Source of the DNA: an uncultured Acetatifactor sp. | GTDB taxonomy: Bacteria; Bacillota; Clostridia; Lachnospirales; Lachnospiraceae | DNA length: 64,000 bases | Direction: 5' to 3' | NCBI GenBank assembly: GCA_910586515.1 | Contig: CAJUGL010000002.1 | Span: 1 to 64,000, forward strand | In this document: positions 8,526-15,889 of the stretch, one piece after another | How the letters are laid out: each line of letters opens with the position of its first letter | How positions within the stretch are numbered: position 1 is the first letter of the stretch | Position numbers and translations under genes: made by a program | The notes under the pieces: model-generated | Told to the model about the DNA's origin: nothing | Database searches by the model: none | What the model saw: the letters and a program-made list of their open reading frames with translations, nothing else

Positions 8526-8548
8526 AAGAAACCGGACCGTTTGGCGCT

Positions 8549-9676
8549 TCAGCCTGTCAGGAACATGGCGACGGCATACAAAACTGTCAGAAACACCACA
8601 TTGTACAGGGTAAAGGTCTTCATGTAGGTCCCTTTTTCGGCGCCTTCGCTGTTCCCGTACAGCCGATAGGAAATCACACTGGCCAGGGAGGCAATCAATG
8701 TCCCCAGGCCTCCGATATTCACGCCGTACAGAAGACCTCTGGCATGATCCGTAAACCCGGACAGCAGAATCGCCGCCGGCACATTGCTGATCACCTGGCT
8801 CAACACTACCCCTGCAGGCAGCTCCCGCCCCTGAATCAGCTCCTTCAGCAGAGACGAAACCGCCGGAATCCGCCCGGCATTGCCGATAAACAGAAAAAAA
8901 CACACAAAAGTCAGAAGCAGGAAATAATCCACCTTTCCAAACAGGCTCCTGTCCGTGATAAACACCCCAATCGCCACTATCCCCAACATCAACGGCCAGG
9001 GCAGCAGCCGGAGCACGCAGGTCAGACAGACCAGAAACAGCACAAGGTATACCGCCAGTTTCCGTCTGTCAGGCGCCTCCGGATGCAGGTACTTCACGGA
9101 CAGCGGCTCCCTGCCTGTCAGCAGCGCCGCGCCCGCCAGTAATAAAAGGGAAACTGCCGCAAGCGGAAGCATATATCCCAGAAAAGTCCCCATGGACAAT
9201 GCAAACGCCGTATACAGGTACAGATTCTGGGGATTGCCGATGGGCGTCAGCATGCTGCCCAGATTCGCCGCAATGGTCTGCAGCACCACCACCGGAATCA
9301 GCAGCTTCTGCTGTCCTGCCATGGTCAGCACCATAACGGCGAAGGGTACAAATGTAATCAATGCAACGTCATTGGTAATGAGCATGCTGCCAAAGAAGCA
9401 CAGTGCCGTCAGCAAGAGACACAGTTCGCCCGTATTTCGAATTTTTCCCAGAAACCGCAGCCCCAGATACCGGAACAGCCCGATTTCCTGCAGGCCGGCT
9501 ATCACAAGCATCAGGCAAAACAGCAGCGCCAGTACCCGGTAATCCGGGTAATTCAGGTATCCGGCATCCGGCGGCACCAGAAACATGGAACCAAACGCCA
9601 GTACGGCCGCAATGCAGAGTACGGCTTCCTTCTTCAAAAACGCGGCAATCCTGCCTGATCCTGTGTGTTTTTTCAT
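8549..9676 (-). CDS. SLC13/ArsB-type anion permease (CitMHS-like)
   Basis: A 375-residue polytopic membrane protein with about 10-11 hydrophobic segments. The LLTALCFFGSMLITNDVALI motif (about residues 86-105) and AANLGSMLTPIGNPQNLYL (about residues 134-152) are the paired signatures of the ion-transporter superfamily (SLC13, ArsB, CitMHS). The second half has ELIQGRELPAGVVLSQVISN-VPAAILLSGFTDHA, the pseudo-repeated partner. The substrate (dicarboxylate, citrate, arsenite or other anion) cannot be told from the sequence. The start ATG at 9676 follows AGAGGGACAC. Its 3' end abuts the GH127 remnant. Confidence 0.85.
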   Translation of the reverse strand: MKKHTGSGRIAAFLKKEAVLCIAAVLAFGSMFLVPPDAGYLNYPDYRVLALLFCLMLVIAGLQEIGLFRYLGLRFLGKIRNTGELCLLLTALCFFGSMLITNDVALITFVPFAVMVLTMAGQQKLLIPVVVLQTIAANLGSMLTPIGNPQNLYLYTAFALSMGTFLGYMLPLAAVSLLLLAGAALLTGREPLSVKYLHPEAPDRRKLAVYLVLFLVCLTCVLRLLPWPLMLGIVAIGVFITDRSLFGKVDYFLLLTFVCFFLFIGNAGRIPAVSSLLKELIQGRELPAGVVLSQVISNVPAAILLSGFTDHARGLLYGVNIGGLGTLIASLASVISYRLYGNSEGAEKGTYMKTFTLYNVVFLTVLYAVAMFLTG

Positions 9677-9727
9677 GTGTCCCTCTTCATCCTTTCCGGT
9701 TTTGCCGCAGCTGCCCTGACATATCCG

Positions 9728-9952
9728 CTAAGAAATATCTTCCAAATCGTCCACGTCTTCCAGGCAGCCCAACACATCCTCAATGATCTCCATGTTCTCC
9801 TGCATCTGTTCGCCCTTCTCCCCGTTCTGCATTCCCTCCGGCAGACTTTCGTAGCATTTCTGCTCTTCGTCCAACACCTCCTCCAGAATCTCCCTTGCCT
9901 GGTGAATCAACCCCACCGCCTCCGAAATCCTTTCACGTCTCTCTTTGTCCAT
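9728..9952 (-). CDS. Small hypothetical helical protein
   Basis: A 74-residue acidic protein beginning MDKERRERISEAVGLIHQAR. An ATG exists 11 codons upstream (9985), but GGGAGAG sits just before the ATG at 9952, so this start is preferred. The sequence is two long charged helices (residues 3-35 and 45-70) with no Cys or membrane segment, and a coiled-coil-like pattern (AREILEEVLDEEQKCYESL). The form is similar to small helical proteins that Clostridia carry beside transporter or regulator genes. No function can be assigned. Confidence 0.65.
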   Translation of the reverse strand: MDKERRERISEAVGLIHQAREILEEVLDEEQKCYESLPEGMQNGEKGEQMQENMEIIEDVLGCLEDVDDLEDIS

Positions 9953-10003
9953 CTTTAACTCTCCCTTCTCCTGTATTATGCGCACTCCTTTGCTGCCTTT
10001 TGA

Positions 10004-11188
10004 TCACACATTCCGACAGCGGAACATCCCGGTAGCCTTGCGGATAAACAGAGCGCCTTCTCTCTCCATCCGCTCCGCAAGCGCCCTGCGGAATTCTTCT
10101 TCCCGCTGTTCCAGGATACAGGCGGCATTGCCGGGATAAGAGTGGGCATACTCATAAATCGCCTCCACATCGTCCACAATCAGGTCATTTTCCTGGTCCA
10201 TCCGCTCAATCCCGGAAAAGAACGGCTGAAGCTGCAGGGCTGCATTCTCCAGGCGGAAGCCCGCAGTCATACTGGTATAGGGTATTTCGATCCGCGGGTC
10301 AAAGGCCTTCACCAGTTCATGCAGCTCCCGCATGTGCTCATTGCCTATGGTGGAACAGAAAAAAGTCCCCTCCGCCTTGAGGCTTTTGGCCACGGCGCCC
10401 AGGCATATCTCCCGCTCCTTCACATGGTACAGCATATGATTTGCAATGACGCAGTCGTAAAAATCCTTCTCCAGAACAGGGCAGTCCGCGTCCTCCAAAC
10501 GACAGGTGATGCGGATGCCCCTCTCCTCCAGTAAATCCCCATACCCGGCAAGATTTTCCCTGGTCTTCTCCAGCATTCCCTCCGAACGGTCCGTCAGCGT
10601 CAGCTGAAGTCCCCGGGGAAGCCTGTGGATATTCTCCTGCCACAGCAGTCCCGTGCCGCAGCCCAGTTCCAGAACCCGGTCATTTTCCTTCAGCTCCAGG
10701 CGCTCGTACACCCAGTCCATCCACTTCTGGGGATTTGTGCTGTAGTCATGAATGCGGATCCGCTTCTCCAGATTGGAAGAGGTTCTGTACTGCTCCTTCA
10801 CCTTTTCTTCCTCCGTCAGCAGGTTCAGCAGCCGGAGCAGGAAATTCCACTTATCCTCCTCCCGGCTCTGTTCCATCATCTCGATGGCGGAAATCAGTTC
10901 TTCCAGTTGATTCTTTTTCTGCTGCAAAAGCGCCTTCTGCTCCGAAAGCTCCAGTTCCATATCCTGTTCCCGGAGAATCTGCTGAATTTTCTGCTGGGAA
11001 AGTCCCAGATATTTCAACATCAGAATCCGCTGAAGAATCTCCACTGACTTCTGATTGTAATACCGGTATCCTGCCTCCGAATGGCTTACCGGTTTCAGCA
11101 GGCCCTTTGAATCATAAAACCGTATTGTCCTAAGCGACACCCCGGCAATCCTGGCGATCTCCCCCGCCGTGTACAATGTTTCCTTCAT
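10004..11188 (-). CDS. MerR-type regulator fused to a SAM-dependent methyltransferase
   Basis: A 394-residue two-domain protein. Residues 1-70 are a MerR winged helix (YTAGEIARIAGVSLRTIRFY, then SEAGYRYY), which binds spaced promoters. Residues 75-125 form the MerR dimerisation coiled coil. Residues about 160-300 are a class I methyltransferase: VLELGCGTGLL (motif I), LTLTDRSEGML and YDCVIANHMLYHV. The C-terminal part is helical and resembles UbiE/Methyltransf_11 proteins. A longer reading from 11263 is possible, but the ATG at 11188 matches the normal MerR N-terminus (MKETLYTAGE). The fusion suggests that methylation of a small molecule and transcriptional response are linked in one protein; the ligand is unknown. 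Confidence 0.88.
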   Translation of the reverse strand: MKETLYTAGEIARIAGVSLRTIRFYDSKGLLKPVSHSEAGYRYYNQKSVEILQRILMLKYLGLSQQKIQQILREQDMELELSEQKALLQQKKNQLEELISAIEMMEQSREEDKWNFLLRLLNLLTEEEKVKEQYRTSSNLEKRIRIHDYSTNPQKWMDWVYERLELKENDRVLELGCGTGLLWQENIHRLPRGLQLTLTDRSEGMLEKTRENLAGYGDLLEERGIRITCRLEDADCPVLEKDFYDCVIANHMLYHVKEREICLGAVAKSLKAEGTFFCSTIGNEHMRELHELVKAFDPRIEIPYTSMTAGFRLENAALQLQPFFSGIERMDQENDLIVDDVEAIYEYAHSYPGNAACILEQREEEFRRALAERMEREGALFIRKATGMFRCRNV

Positions 11189-11656
11189 AAAATGCACCCC
11201 GTCCTTTCCCGCCGCTGCCCCCTTTTCCCGTTTTGGGGTCCGGATTTTTTTCACAGAACCCAAAGCTTCGTCCCAACGATTGCTTCTTTTCTGCTCTTAA
11301 AGACGTTCTTCTTTCCTGGGACACTGCTTCCCCCAAAAACATCGGCATATGCGGCTATTGGTATATAAGGCGCTGCAGCAGAAGCCGCAGCTGCCTGTTA
11401 AGGACATCATAAGGGGTGACGTTGGGGAAGTGTCAAGGGGTTTTTGACCTTCTATTTTATTCAGCACTTTATAACGCTTTATTCAACGCTTTACAAGACT
11501 TTTCAACACTTTACAACGCTTTATTCAACGCTTTACAACACTTTTTCAACACTTTACAACGCTTTATTCAACGCTCCTTCTCTTGGGCCGCCTTCATTCG
11601 CCCGGCTCTTGGCCCACGCCCGAACCTTTATCCCGTAAAGCCGTCAGAGTGACTGT
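11189..11656. other. Intergenic region with tandem repeat
   Basis: This 468-bp region lies between the MerR-methyltransferase start and the GH29 stop. It holds the 42/43-bp tandem repeat (11465-11575). Open frames on the plus strand here translate to monotonous Phe/Asn/Leu repeats and are not credible genes. No clear terminator for GH29 and no clear MerR-type promoter was found. Confidence 0.6.
11465..11575. repeat. Tandem repeat, 42/43-bp unit, about 2.6 copies
   Basis: Three successive units start at 11465, 11507 and 11550, each beginning CACTTTAYAACGCTTTATTC. Within a unit, sub-repeats of 10-12 bases of the type CRCTTTAYAA alternate, so the array has a fine and a coarse period. The units are nearly identical (a few substitutions and one extra T). 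There is no spacer variation, so this is not CRISPR. Confidence 0.85.
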
Positions 11657-12883
11657 TCAGCAGGTAATCTTCGCCACACGCACCACCAGGTTTCTGCCAT
11701 AACAATAGGGCTCCGTATGTACCGTCACATGGCTGCCTTCCCGGGTATATGCCACAGACTGTCCATTGTCCATCCAGGAAATGTCCCTGATCTGTTCCGG
11801 CAGTTCAAAGACATCCGTAAAATCCGCCTCCTCGTTCTGTGCCACATTCCCGTCTGCGCGCATGGGCAGGTGAAAACAGAACAGATAATAGTGATTCCCC
11901 TCCTTCAGCAGAAAGTCATCCTTCTTATTGGTTATTTCGATTCCGGACGGCCTGGGGCTGCGTATCGCTTCCTCAAAATAACGTACCCACTCTCCCACCA
12001 CGTCCAACATGGCCGCATCAATGGGGCGCAGGCTCCCGTCTCCCACAGGCCCTACGTTCAGCAGCATGTTGGAGCCGTACTTCCGGCACTCCGCCAGTTC
12101 CTCGATCATCTGCGCAGTGGAGCGGTAAGCCAGATCCTCCTTCGCATATCCCCAGTGATCCGCAAAGATTTCACACATTTCACTGGCCACATATTTGGGT
12201 ACCCCCTCAAAGTTCAGCGGCTGGGGCTTGCCCCGCTCAAAGGTAACGCTGTCCAGTTCAATGTGCCCCAGTGTTCCCCGGGCGGACAATCCGGTATTGT
12301 TGATAATCATGGCTTCCGGCTGATGACTGCGGATCATGCCGTACAGCGCATCCTCCTCCCAGTCCTCTTCAAGCTTGTCCCACATGCCGTCAAACCAGAT
12401 TCCGCCGATTTTACCGTAATTTTTACACAGAATCTCCACACTGGCCCGGAGGTATTTCAGGTACTCCGGAAAATCAGTCCGGTAGGACGGCTCTCTCCAG
12501 TCAAGGAGCGTATGATAAAAGAAGGGAATGATATCCTGCTCCCTGCAGGCGTCCACAAATTCCCGCACCAGGTCCCGCCCGCAGGCAGCATGGGGTGCGT
12601 CGTAATCGTTCAGTCCGCAGGTATCATACAGAGAAAAGCCGTCATGATGCCTGGTGGTCAGGGTGATGTATCTGCAGCCCGCCCCCTTTGCGGTCTTCAC
12701 CAAATCTATTGCCCAGTCCGGTTTCGGATTAAATTCCTTCATCATAACCTCATATTTCTGATCCGGAATCGAATGACTCAGCTTCGCCCACTCACCCTTC
12801 CCCAGAATGCTGTACAGCCCGAAATGCACAAACATCCCGAAGCCCAGTCTCTCAAAATCCTGAATGTACTTTTTTACAATCAT
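11657..12883 (-). CDS. GH29 alpha-L-fucosidase
   Basis: A 408-residue cytoplasmic GH29 enzyme that removes alpha-L-fucose from glycans. Family motifs are FGMFVHFGLYSILGKGEWA (about residues 16-34), YITLTTRHHDGFSLYD (about residues 76-91) and GGIWFDGMWDK, where the Asp is the expected nucleophile (about residue 182). There is no signal peptide, so imported oligosaccharides are the likely substrate. The protein is at the short end for GH29 and lacks the large C-terminal beta domains of secreted members. Start: GGAGG lies 7 bases before the ATG at 12883, better spaced than for the ATG at 12889. A promoter candidate lies at 13032-13060. The neighbours do not form a fucose operon. Confidence 0.92.
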   Translation of the reverse strand: MIVKKYIQDFERLGFGMFVHFGLYSILGKGEWAKLSHSIPDQKYEVMMKEFNPKPDWAIDLVKTAKGAGCRYITLTTRHHDGFSLYDTCGLNDYDAPHAACGRDLVREFVDACREQDIIPFFYHTLLDWREPSYRTDFPEYLKYLRASVEILCKNYGKIGGIWFDGMWDKLEEDWEEDALYGMIRSHQPEAMIINNTGLSARGTLGHIELDSVTFERGKPQPLNFEGVPKYVASEMCEIFADHWGYAKEDLAYRSTAQMIEELAECRKYGSNMLLNVGPVGDGSLRPIDAAMLDVVGEWVRYFEEAIRSPRPSGIEITNKKDDFLLKEGNHYYLFCFHLPMRADGNVAQNEEADFTDVFELPEQIRDISWMDNGQSVAYTREGSHVTVHTEPYCYGRNLVVRVAKITC

Positions 12884-13031
12884 CTCCATACCTCCGTTTC
12901 CTTTTTCCAATCTTCCGGAATCTCCGCTTCCCAATTCCGCAGGCTTTCAAACTTGCTGTCTTCCTGATTTCTTCCCGCTTTTCCATGTTTTGCGAGTCCC
13001 AGGGTCCTGCAGGACTTTATCCTCTGGTATC

Positions 13032-13060
13032 ATGTTAATATAGCCCGGAAACAATGTCAA
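13032..13060 (-). promoter_or_regulatory. Promoter candidate for the GH29 gene
   Basis: Minus strand: -35 TTGACA-like site (TTGACA, 13060-13055), a 17-base spacer, then -10 TAACAT (13037-13032). It lies about 150 bases upstream of the chosen start. Confidence 0.45.
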
Positions 13061-13091
13061 CATGAAAACCTCCATTGCACGGGCATGCGCA

Positions 13092-13151
13092 TAAAATAAA
13101 ACCACATCACCTCCGGGTTTGCAATGTGCTTCTTACCGGAGGCGGATGTGG
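13092..13151 (-). terminator. Terminator of the phosphorelay operon
   Basis: Minus strand: CCACATCCGCCTCCGG pairs with CCGGAGGTGATGTGG (two-base internal mismatch), followed by TTTTATTTTAT. It sits immediately after the stop of the kinase-DegV gene. Confidence 0.8.
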
Positions 13152-13160
13152 CAGGTATTT

Positions 13161-15845
13161 TTATTTGGATGTCTCCGAATAGGAAATCACCGCGTCATTT
13201 TTCTTCATAAACAGCAGTCCGAAAGACCCGGGCCCGCAGTTGCATGCTATGGCGGAGGAAGCCTTCTGGACATACACTCGCTCAAAAGAACAGTACTGCT
13301 TCGCCACGTCCTGAATATATTGAAGGCTCTTCTCGTCCATTCCCGCATAAGTGATGAACAGGACACGCTTATCGATATTCCGGGCATTCAAAAGCACCTT
13401 CCGCACATAACTCTTTATTACATGATTGAAACTGCCCATCTCCATGCTTCCCACAGCCATTCTGCTGTTGCGGAGTACAATGACAGGATGCAGCAGCAGG
13501 GCGTCGCAGAGAATCTGTATCCTCCTGGGAATCTGGCCTGCCCGGCACATCATATGTGTGCTGTCAATGATAAACGCGGAAGAGATAAACCGCCGGAGTC
13601 TCTTTACAGTCCTCACGATTTCGTCTTTTGTTGCATGGTTTTCCGCCATATGGGCGGCATACAGCACAGACAGCCCCATGCTGCTGGACAGATGCCCGGA
13701 GTCGATTACCGTGACATTTTCAAAGGATTGAGCCGCCTCCCGGGCATTTTTATATCCCTCGCTGACATTCTTTGCCATGGTGATATGTATCACATTCTGT
13801 GCTTCCGTAAGCCTCTGAGCGAAAAACCGTTCATAGTCATCCACGCCGGGCGGCTGTGAAATACCGCTCTTTCCCTCCGCCATATGGGCCAGAAGTTCAT
13901 CCGCCATCAGCTCCGAATCGTCCAGAAACCGCCCCTGCTCCGTACACACATAGTAAGGGCAGACGTTGATATTGAACTCTCTCTTCAGGGATTCCGGCAG
14001 GTCACATACGCTGTCCGTGGTAACCATCAGGGAAATCCTCTTCGCCTGCTCAAAAATCAGCACGTCCTTGCCGATCTCGGACTGACTGGCCGTCTCGCTG
14101 AGATTGACCAGTTCCTTCGGCAGAATACTCAGCACCGCCGCCTCCAGTAAGGCGCCGCTGATGGGCTTTGCCAGATAACCGCTGAAGCCCTCCTTCCGGT
14201 ACAGCAGCTGATTGTCGCTTCCCGCATTGGCAGTCAGAGCGATCACAGGCACGTTCTGACACAGCCCTCCCGGCTGCGAATGAAGCGCATGAAGACACTC
14301 AATTCCGTCCATCTCCGGCATCAGATGATCCATCAGGATGCAGTCATAATGCTGATACTGGGTCAGCCGCAGGCATTCCGCGCCGCTGGAAGCCGTATCA
14401 ATCTGAATCTTTGTATCCGACAGCAGCTTGCTCACTACCATCAGATTCATCTCATTGTCGTCCACCACAAGCACATGGGCATTGGGCGCTTCAAAACTCT
14501 GCTGATACTGTGTACCCTCCCTGACTTTCGTGCGGGAGTTCAAAGTAAAGGTCCCAAGCTCCTTCTCGCTCATGATATCCTGCTCCAATGTGACCAGAAA
14601 GGTGGAGCCGTTCATATAGACACTGTTGACACTGATCTCGCCGCCCATCAGTTCCACCAGCTGTTTCACAATGCTCAGACCCAGGCCCGTGCCTTCGATA
14701 TGCCGGTTTTTCTTCTCGTCCACCCGCCGGAAGGCATCAAAAATATAAGGAATGTTCTCCTTCTTCACACCCTGGCCCGTATCCTCCACGGAATACCATA
14801 CCCGCACCCGGTTCACCCCTACCCGCTCACAGCGCACAGCCAAGGTAACGGAACCTTCCTTGGTGTATTTTACCGCATTGTTCAGCAGATTGATCAATAC
14901 CTGCTTGATACGCACTTCGTCGCCGCAGAGCATACTTGGCATGGAAGGGTCCACCTGCAGTTTGAATTCCAGCCCCTTTTCCCTGGCCTTAATCCAGATC
15001 ATGTTCACAATCTCGGAAAACAGCTCTCCTGTCTCATAGGATACATTCACAATCTCCATTTTTCCGGACTTGATCTTGGACAGATCCAGAATATCGTTGA
15101 TCAGGGTCAGCAGCATTTTACTGGCGCCCTGGATATTTCTGGCATTCTCCACCACATCCTCTGAGGTGGCCCCCCGCAGAATCATCTCGTTCAGCCCGAT
15201 GATGGTATTGATGGGGGTGCGGATCTCGTGGCTCATACTGGAGAAAAAGTGGTTCTCCGCCTGATTCAGCTCTTCGATCTCCTTCTTCTGCTGTATGGTA
15301 AGCTTTTTCTCCTCCTCGTAGAGATGGTTCTGGAACAAAAGCAGCACGCTGGTTAGCAAGCCTGCCACAATGACGGATCTGGCAGAGTCAAAATAGGCCT
15401 GGCCCGCTGTATTGGCTAAGACCAGTTCCGGATAAAAATAGGCAATATAATAACACACCATGGTCTCCAGGGAACAGAACAGGAAGAAGACCCCCTTCCG
15501 TCTGCCCTCCAAAGTGATGCTTATATAAATGAAACAGAGGACAAACCACTCCGGCACGCCGCCGTAGATCCCGCCTCCGGTGAAAAAAACCATGGGAAAC
15601 AGCAGCAGCAGCAGTACCACCGTGGCTGTGGCCCCTGCATTGATACATCCCTTCCGGATGCTGTACCTGGCCACATAGTACATATAGATAAGGCTTGCCG
15701 GCAAGATGATCAGATTCGCCGCAAACCTGCCCAGAACCAAGATAAAGACCAACGCCACCATGCTGATGCCCGTCACCAGGCGGAACATCCGTTCTCTCAG
15801 ACTGACTCTATGATCAAAAATGATTTCCAACCATTTCTTTAACAT
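13161..15845 (-). CDS. Hybrid histidine kinase with receiver and C-terminal DegV lipid-binding domain
   Basis: An 894-residue fusion. Residues 20-172 hold about six membrane helices without an obvious extracellular sensor. Residues 200-265 are the HisKA domain (SSMSHEIRTPIN, His206). Residues 300-420 are the HATPase (N-box INLLNNAVKYTKEG, DTGQG, GTGLGLSIV). Residues 455-575 are a receiver (VLVVDDNEMN, phospho-acceptor Asp506, Lys560). Residues about 603-885 are a complete DegV domain: VTTDSVCDLP, ISQPPGVDDY, VIDSGHLSSSMGL, and CNCGPGSFGLLF at the end. DegV proteins bind a fatty acid and in Firmicutes (FakB) present it to a fatty-acid kinase; normally they are free proteins of about 280 residues. 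Fusion to a kinase implies lipid-responsive signalling, which is inference. It is last in a three-gene operon. Start ATG at 15845 follows GGGGGTTAGT. Confidence 0.92.
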   Translation of the reverse strand: MLKKWLEIIFDHRVSLRERMFRLVTGISMVALVFILVLGRFAANLIILPASLIYMYYVARYSIRKGCINAGATATVVLLLLLFPMVFFTGGGIYGGVPEWFVLCFIYISITLEGRRKGVFFLFCSLETMVCYYIAYFYPELVLANTAGQAYFDSARSVIVAGLLTSVLLLFQNHLYEEEKKLTIQQKKEIEELNQAENHFFSSMSHEIRTPINTIIGLNEMILRGATSEDVVENARNIQGASKMLLTLINDILDLSKIKSGKMEIVNVSYETGELFSEIVNMIWIKAREKGLEFKLQVDPSMPSMLCGDEVRIKQVLINLLNNAVKYTKEGSVTLAVRCERVGVNRVRVWYSVEDTGQGVKKENIPYIFDAFRRVDEKKNRHIEGTGLGLSIVKQLVELMGGEISVNSVYMNGSTFLVTLEQDIMSEKELGTFTLNSRTKVREGTQYQQSFEAPNAHVLVVDDNEMNLMVVSKLLSDTKIQIDTASSGAECLRLTQYQHYDCILMDHLMPEMDGIECLHALHSQPGGLCQNVPVIALTANAGSDNQLLYRKEGFSGYLAKPISGALLEAAVLSILPKELVNLSETASQSEIGKDVLIFEQAKRISLMVTTDSVCDLPESLKREFNINVCPYYVCTEQGRFLDDSELMADELLAHMAEGKSGISQPPGVDDYERFFAQRLTEAQNVIHITMAKNVSEGYKNAREAAQSFENVTVIDSGHLSSSMGLSVLYAAHMAENHATKDEIVRTVKRLRRFISSAFIIDSTHMMCRAGQIPRRIQILCDALLLHPVIVLRNSRMAVGSMEMGSFNHVIKSYVRKVLLNARNIDKRVLFITYAGMDEKSLQYIQDVAKQYCSFERVYVQKASSAIACNCGPGSFGLLFMKKNDAVISYSETSK

Positions 15846-15889
15846 ACTAACCCCCGCTGCCCTTTCGGGACATACCTGTTATATTCTTT

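Noticed and set aside
11465..11575. Possible CRISPR array
   Set aside because: The units are contiguous with no unique spacers, and no cas gene is near.
11416..11652. Plus-strand open frames through the 42/43-bp repeat
   Set aside because: The translation is a monotonous Phe/Asn/Leu repeat caused by the DNA repeat, with no ribosome binding site of note.
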